Below are positions 60,630-64,000 of a DNA stretch of 64,000 bases, piece by piece. The notes under the pieces are model-generated. The model saw nothing but the letters and a program-made list of their open reading frames with translations, was not told where the DNA came from and searched no databases. Source of the stretch: Caldilineaceae bacterium (GTDB lineage: Bacteria; Chloroflexota; Anaerolineae; Caldilineales; Caldilineaceae); contig JAPKMW010000001.1 in the NCBI GenBank assembly GCA_026645575.1, positions 186,001 to 250,000 on the forward strand, read 5' to 3'. The position numbers and the translations under genes are program-made. The first letter of the stretch is position 1. Each line of letters begins with the position of its first letter.

Positions 60630-61619
60630 TTAGCCGCCTCCTTTTAGCCCCAGCGTCTGCATCTCCAACGCAATGGTTTCGCGCAATCCTTCCGCCAGGG
60701 GGCGTGGGGTAAAGCCCAAGAGCCGCCGTGCTTTGTCATTCTTGCCGATATAGGTGACGCCAGCGCTGACCCGCAGATACTCGGCGGTGTAGCTGGGTGG
60801 AAGGCTTACAAACGGCTCGATCACCCCCATGAGGGCAGCCATGCTTTTCAGGAGCGCCGGTGGGGCGGTCAGCTTGGGCGCCGGCACGCCGCTGATCTGG
60901 GCGGTCATCTGCATCCCTTCGATCAGCGTATGGATTGGCCCACAGATAAAGTAATTTTCGCCGGGGACGCCTTTCGCCATGGCGGCAATATGGGCATCGG
61001 CCACGTCGTCCACATGCGCCCAGAAATAGGCGGTTTGCTGGGGCAGCATGGGCAGTTGGCGTTGCAAGAATTGAACAATGGCATCGTGGCTAGGGCCAGC
61101 GTCACCAGGGCCGTAGATCAACCCCGGCTGGACAATGACCAACGGCAAGCCTTGGGCGATGAAGCTTTCGGCCACCTTGTGGGCGTCGGCCTTGGTCTGG
61201 TCATAGACGCTGAGATGACGCCCGGTGAAGTGATAACGTTCGTCCACTTCGACGCCGTGGGTATCGCTGTTGACGGCCAAGGTGCTGGTGTAGACGCCCT
61301 TGGAAATACGCAATTCCTGCATCAATGCCAAGACATTGCGCGTGCCCTCAACATTGACCCGTTGTCCTTCGGCTTTATCCGGCGTACCGATTTTGTACCA
61401 ACCGGCAACGTGGAAAACGCCATCGACGTCGGTCATCGGCGCGTCCATACTCGCTTTATCAGTGATGTCGCCTTGATAAAGCTGTACGCCCAACCGCTCT
61501 AACTTGCCGGCTTTGCTTGGATTGCGCACAAGCGCCCGCACCTCATGGCCGGCACTGCGCAACTTTTGTGCCAACACACCCCCCACAAAGCCGGTTGCCC
61601 CGGTTAGAAAGTATTTCAT
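60630..61619 (-). CDS. NAD-dependent epimerase/dehydratase (extended SDR)
   Basis: 329 residues from the ATG at 61619 (GTGAGGGTAACC upstream). Rossmann loop TGATGFVGGVLAQKLRSAGH at residue 6, DVDGVFHVAGWYK, catalytic YDQTKADAHK (Y-x3-K) near 138, and VQPGLIYGPGDAG. It resembles dihydroflavonol-4-reductase/HpnA-like SDRs acting on sugars, terpenoids or similar carbonyls. Substrate not determinable. It is next to, but separated by a palindrome from, the Gfo/Idh/MocA gene on the same strand. Confidence 0.85.
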   Translation of the reverse strand: MKYFLTGATGFVGGVLAQKLRSAGHEVRALVRNPSKAGKLERLGVQLYQGDITDKASMDAPMTDVDGVFHVAGWYKIGTPDKAEGQRVNVEGTRNVLALMQELRISKGVYTSTLAVNSDTHGVEVDERYHFTGRHLSVYDQTKADAHKVAESFIAQGLPLVIVQPGLIYGPGDAGPSHDAIVQFLQRQLPMLPQQTAYFWAHVDDVADAHIAAMAKGVPGENYFICGPIHTLIEGMQMTAQISGVPAPKLTAPPALLKSMAALMGVIEPFVSLPPSYTAEYLRVSAGVTYIGKNDKARRLLGFTPRPLAEGLRETIALEMQTLGLKGGG

Positions 61620-61635
61620 GGTTACCCTCACAATC

Positions 61636-61668
61636 ACAAACCAGGTTTCTGCCAGAAACCTGGTTTGT
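61636..61668. repeat. Short palindrome ACAAACCAGGTTTCT
   Basis: ACAAACCAGGTTTCT-GCC-AGAAACCTGGTTTGT, 15-bp perfect arms. It is in the gap between two same-strand genes. The word looks like yet another interspersed palindrome. Confidence 0.75.
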
Positions 61669-61704
61669 CGTACAACAACGTTGTGACCTGCTGCCTGTGG
61701 TCAT

Positions 61705-62694
61705 TTACGCCAGATTCACCACCTGTCCACTACGCGCCGATTCGAGGGCGGCGCGCAGCACGGCAATGTTTGCCATGCCCCGTTCACCGGAAATGATGGG
61801 TGTCTCGCCACGCAAGACACAGTCCGAAACATGCTCAATCTGCGGCACATAGACATTAACCTGCGGCAGATCAAAGTCCGTCACCTCTTTGCCCCGTTGT
61901 AGGTGGAGATCGCCCTTGTAATCGCGGCCCCACCAGGCGTTGCTCCAAATGCGTCCTTCGGTGCCCTGAATTTCCAGCGTATTTTGCAGACAATTGAAAT
62001 GCGATTGAATAAATCCATGCGCACCACTGGCAAAGCGGGCGAGAATGCTGGCCGTGTCTTCGGTGTTGAAGTTGTGGGTGCGCTTGTCCGCCCACGCCGC
62101 CACTTGGGTGATCGGCCCCAAGAGCCGGGTAATGCCATCGACGGCGTGAACACCCATGTCATAGAGGATGCCGCCGCCCAGGTCGGGGCTATCGGTCTGC
62201 CGCCAGCCATTGGCAGTGGGGCCAGTGGGATAGGAGGCCGTGATCGAGGCGCTGATGACGGTGCCGATGGCATTTTCAGCCAGCAATTGGCGCGCTTTGA
62301 CAATGGGGCTGCCAAACTCCATACAATGGGCCACGGCCAAGACCACGTTGTTGGCGCGGGCCGCGTCGATCATCGCCTGGCACTCGGCCAGCGACGGGGC
62401 CATCGGCTTTTCACAGATGACATGCAAGCCCTGCTCGGCGGCGGCAATGGCAAAGGGCGCATGTTGCGTGTTGGGCAAACAGAGAAAGACGCCATCGACC
62501 ACGCTTTTGTCAATGGCGGCGATAGAGGTAAAGACATGGGGCGCGCTCAACTTGGCTGCAGCGGCTTTGCCCCGTTCGGCGTCGCGACTGACGACCGCCG
62601 TCAATTCGGCATTGCTGCCCAGTTGAATCCCCCGCGCCAGCCAATCCAGCGCAAATCCACTCGTGCCGACGATGGCCCAGCGTACTTTAGTCAT
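61705..62694 (-). CDS. Gfo/Idh/MocA-family oxidoreductase
   Basis: 329 residues. NAD(P)-binding AIVGTSGFALDWLARGI at the N-terminus, FLCLPNTQHAPFAIAAAEQG, and the signature EKPMAPSLAECQ with its catalytic lysine near 95. Then the C-terminal alpha/beta domain with GGGILYDMGVHAVDGITRLL. These enzymes oxidise or reduce sugars, inositols or similar polyols. It may act with the epimerase downstream on the same strand and with the sugar-acid enzyme that starts at 63812; that link is inference. Confidence 0.88.
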   Translation of the reverse strand: MTKVRWAIVGTSGFALDWLARGIQLGSNAELTAVVSRDAERGKAAAAKLSAPHVFTSIAAIDKSVVDGVFLCLPNTQHAPFAIAAAEQGLHVICEKPMAPSLAECQAMIDAARANNVVLAVAHCMEFGSPIVKARQLLAENAIGTVISASITASYPTGPTANGWRQTDSPDLGGGILYDMGVHAVDGITRLLGPITQVAAWADKRTHNFNTEDTASILARFASGAHGFIQSHFNCLQNTLEIQGTEGRIWSNAWWGRDYKGDLHLQRGKEVTDFDLPQVNVYVPQIEHVSDCVLRGETPIISGERGMANIAVLRAALESARSGQVVNLA

Positions 62695-62737
62695 GTTGTT
62701 GCTCCAGAAGCTTTGGTTATTTGTTTAATTTCGTTGC

Positions 62738-63667
62738 TTACGGGGTGGGAGCCGGTTTGGCTAAAAACTGCTCGACCTCAGCGACCGAAAGGGTGAGCAG
62801 TTGTGCAATCGTTTCCAGGGAAAAGCCCTTTGCCGCCATATTCTGCACAATTTGACCGAGTGTCTTCTTTCTACCAAGATCAAACCCTTCCTGGCGAATG
62901 GTTTCACGTTCACGTTCAAGCGCTTTAATCAACATACTCTTTACCTCCTCACGAGTCAGCTCCTGTTCCTCAATTTGGGCAAAATCGTTGCTTTGTAATC
63001 GCCCATGTGCCGCCAACTGGCGGAACCAGTTGATGAAGAGCATGAGCGCCTGCCGGTCCGGCTCCGTATCATATAAACTCAACAGCTTTTCCAATAGCAA
63101 CGGTAAATCATAGTGCGCTTCGGCTAGAAAAAGCGTGGCGATGATGTTATCAATCTTTGCCAACCACTCCTTGCCATAAGCATTCTCGGCAATCACCAAA
63201 TGCTCGAAGTGGAGACCGTATTGCCCTAGATTAACTTCCGTCTCAATCAACTGATCGATGTTCGCAGGCGCCGTCCACTTGTCCTCGCCATTGTACAATA
63301 CCAGGGAAAAGAGCGCCGGTAACATCAGCTCGCGCTCCCCTTTATGGGCCAGGACAAAATCCATGTAAAAATTACATTTGTACTGCAATGTACGCAGGAT
63401 CATAAAGCGTTGGACAGTGGACTGAAATTCGATCAACAACGCAAGGTAGATCACCGTATCACTGTCCAAGAGCGGCACTTTGTAGATAATATCCGCTTCC
63501 GTTTCCTTGTAATGTTCGCTGACAAAGCTCTTATCCAGCCGTTCTGCGCGATCAAAGTCCAGCCTTGACACCCACTCCTCTTCCACAAAGGTCTGGATCA
63601 ACTGGCGAAAGATCGTTTTGTTGCTGAAGAGGCGTTTATAACCGCTATCATGCACCGTCGTACTCAT
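62738..63667 (-). CDS. Rpn-family recombination-promoting nuclease-like protein
   Basis: 309 residues. N-terminal YKRLFSNKTIFRQLIQTFVE is the Rpn/YhgA opening. The PD-(D/E)xK core is visible as KETEADIIYKVP and YLALLIEFQSTVQRFMILRT (D ... E-x-Q). The C-terminal part is a charged helix (EVKSMLIKALERERETIRQE) followed by DLGRKKTLGQIVQNMAAKGF and a sigma-like short HTH (LETIAQLLTLSVAEVEQFL). Such genes are mobile and often present in several copies. The 49415 gene has a similar tail. Confidence 0.8.
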   Translation of the reverse strand: MSTTVHDSGYKRLFSNKTIFRQLIQTFVEEEWVSRLDFDRAERLDKSFVSEHYKETEADIIYKVPLLDSDTVIYLALLIEFQSTVQRFMILRTLQYKCNFYMDFVLAHKGERELMLPALFSLVLYNGEDKWTAPANIDQLIETEVNLGQYGLHFEHLVIAENAYGKEWLAKIDNIIATLFLAEAHYDLPLLLEKLLSLYDTEPDRQALMLFINWFRQLAAHGRLQSNDFAQIEEQELTREEVKSMLIKALERERETIRQEGFDLGRKKTLGQIVQNMAAKGFSLETIAQLLTLSVAEVEQFLAKPAPTP

Positions 63668-63811
63668 CCTCGCTCATCCTCGCTCAGGCTCCCATTGCTT
63701 TGTACCGGATTATAATGTGGCGCCATTATAGCACAAACTACACTTGGAAACAATCGGGTCGTTTGTTATACTACTGACAGGCTAACATCAATTACCAGCG
63801 AGCGATCACTC

Positions 63812-64000
63812 ATGAAAATTACTGCGCTCTATCCTTTCGGTTGTTGGAGTCCCGTCACCGACTGGACCTATGTCAAAGTGGAAACCGACGAGCCGGGGCT
63901 AGTGGGCTGGGGTGAATGTTCCCTGCCGACCAAAACGTATGGCGTACAAGGCGCGATCAAAGACCTGGAAAAGCTAATCCTCGGTGCTGACCCGCTGGAC
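63812..64000 (+). CDS. Enolase-superfamily enzyme (mandelate racemase/galactonate dehydratase-like), N-terminal part
   Basis: Only the first 63 codons are inside the window. MKITALYPFGCWSPVTDWTY, VKVETDEPGLVGWGECSLP and TYGVQGAIKDLEKLILGADP are the N-terminal capping domain of sugar-acid dehydratases and muconate cycloisomerases. TATACT near 63768 lies about 40 bp upstream and could be its -10. Substrate cannot be judged. Confidence 0.8.
   Translation, partial: MKITALYPFGCWSPVTDWTYVKVETDEPGLVGWGECSLPTKTYGVQGAIKDLEKLILGADPLD

Overview
The window looks like chromosomal DNA of a filamentous or otherwise complex member of the Chloroflexota (Anaerolineae/Caldilineae side). This is inference from protein style, not from a marker phylogeny: very long Thr/Pro-linked secreted proteins, a DnaG with an unusual C-x3-C zinc-finger end, a eukaryotic-type UDP-glucose pyrophosphorylase, and many secreted proteins ending in a short hydrophobic-Pro-hydrophobic-basic tail. 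No rRNA, prophage, CRISPR array or complete transposase was seen.

Layout. 1-5.0 kb: housekeeping genes (5' part of gltA, hflX, kbl) and a solitary Dam-type adenine methyltransferase. 5.0-6.1 kb: a gene-free stretch with two copies of a promoter-like unit, a palindromic element and a probable stand-alone small RNA on the minus strand. 6.1-17.9 kb: a surface-protein island: a cadherin-like protein with a dockerin and two cohesin-like domains, two shorter cohesin-like/Thr-Pro/FN3-like proteins, a 1541-residue von Willebrand A protein with eight repeats, and an FG-GAP propeller protein. 18-21 kb: AraC regulator, GABA-type aminotransferase, SCP2 protein. 21.2-25.3 kb: dnaG, rpoD and tRNA-Asn. 25.6-32.2 kb: small DUF proteins, membrane proteins and a large membrane-anchored SH3-like protein with its partner. 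32.5-38.7 kb: gamma-glutamyltransferase, UDP-glucose pyrophosphorylase, secreted M14 carboxypeptidase, VapBC-like toxin-antitoxin. 39.6-48.0 kb: secreted repeat protein, zinc dehydrogenase, CAP protein, amidohydrolase, trypsin-like protease. 48.1-51.6 kb: tightly coupled minus-strand cluster (DinB-like protein, phosphotransferase remnant, coiled-coil protein, ECF sigma factor) and an alpha/beta hydrolase. 51.6-54.9 kb: an HTH-NACHT-FGE protein with a zinc-ribbon partner. 55.2-64 kb: a 1427-residue secreted protein, a C39-like peptidase pair, an epimerase, a Gfo/Idh/MocA oxidoreductase, an Rpn-type nuclease, and the start of an enolase-superfamily enzyme.

Three things stand out. First, seven secreted proteins of unrelated architecture share a C-terminal tail of the form [LFY]-P-[LMI]-[VIA]-x-[RKQ], a candidate undescribed sorting or attachment signal. 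Second, intergenic regions carry many nested palindromes. One family is a precisely 82-bp (or 53-bp) MITE-like element with GTAACTAC ends and 8-bp target duplications, and one copy lies in frame inside the protease gene. Third, a minus-strand small RNA with a consensus promoter, a foldable three-way junction and a strong terminator lies at 5.55-5.70 kb.
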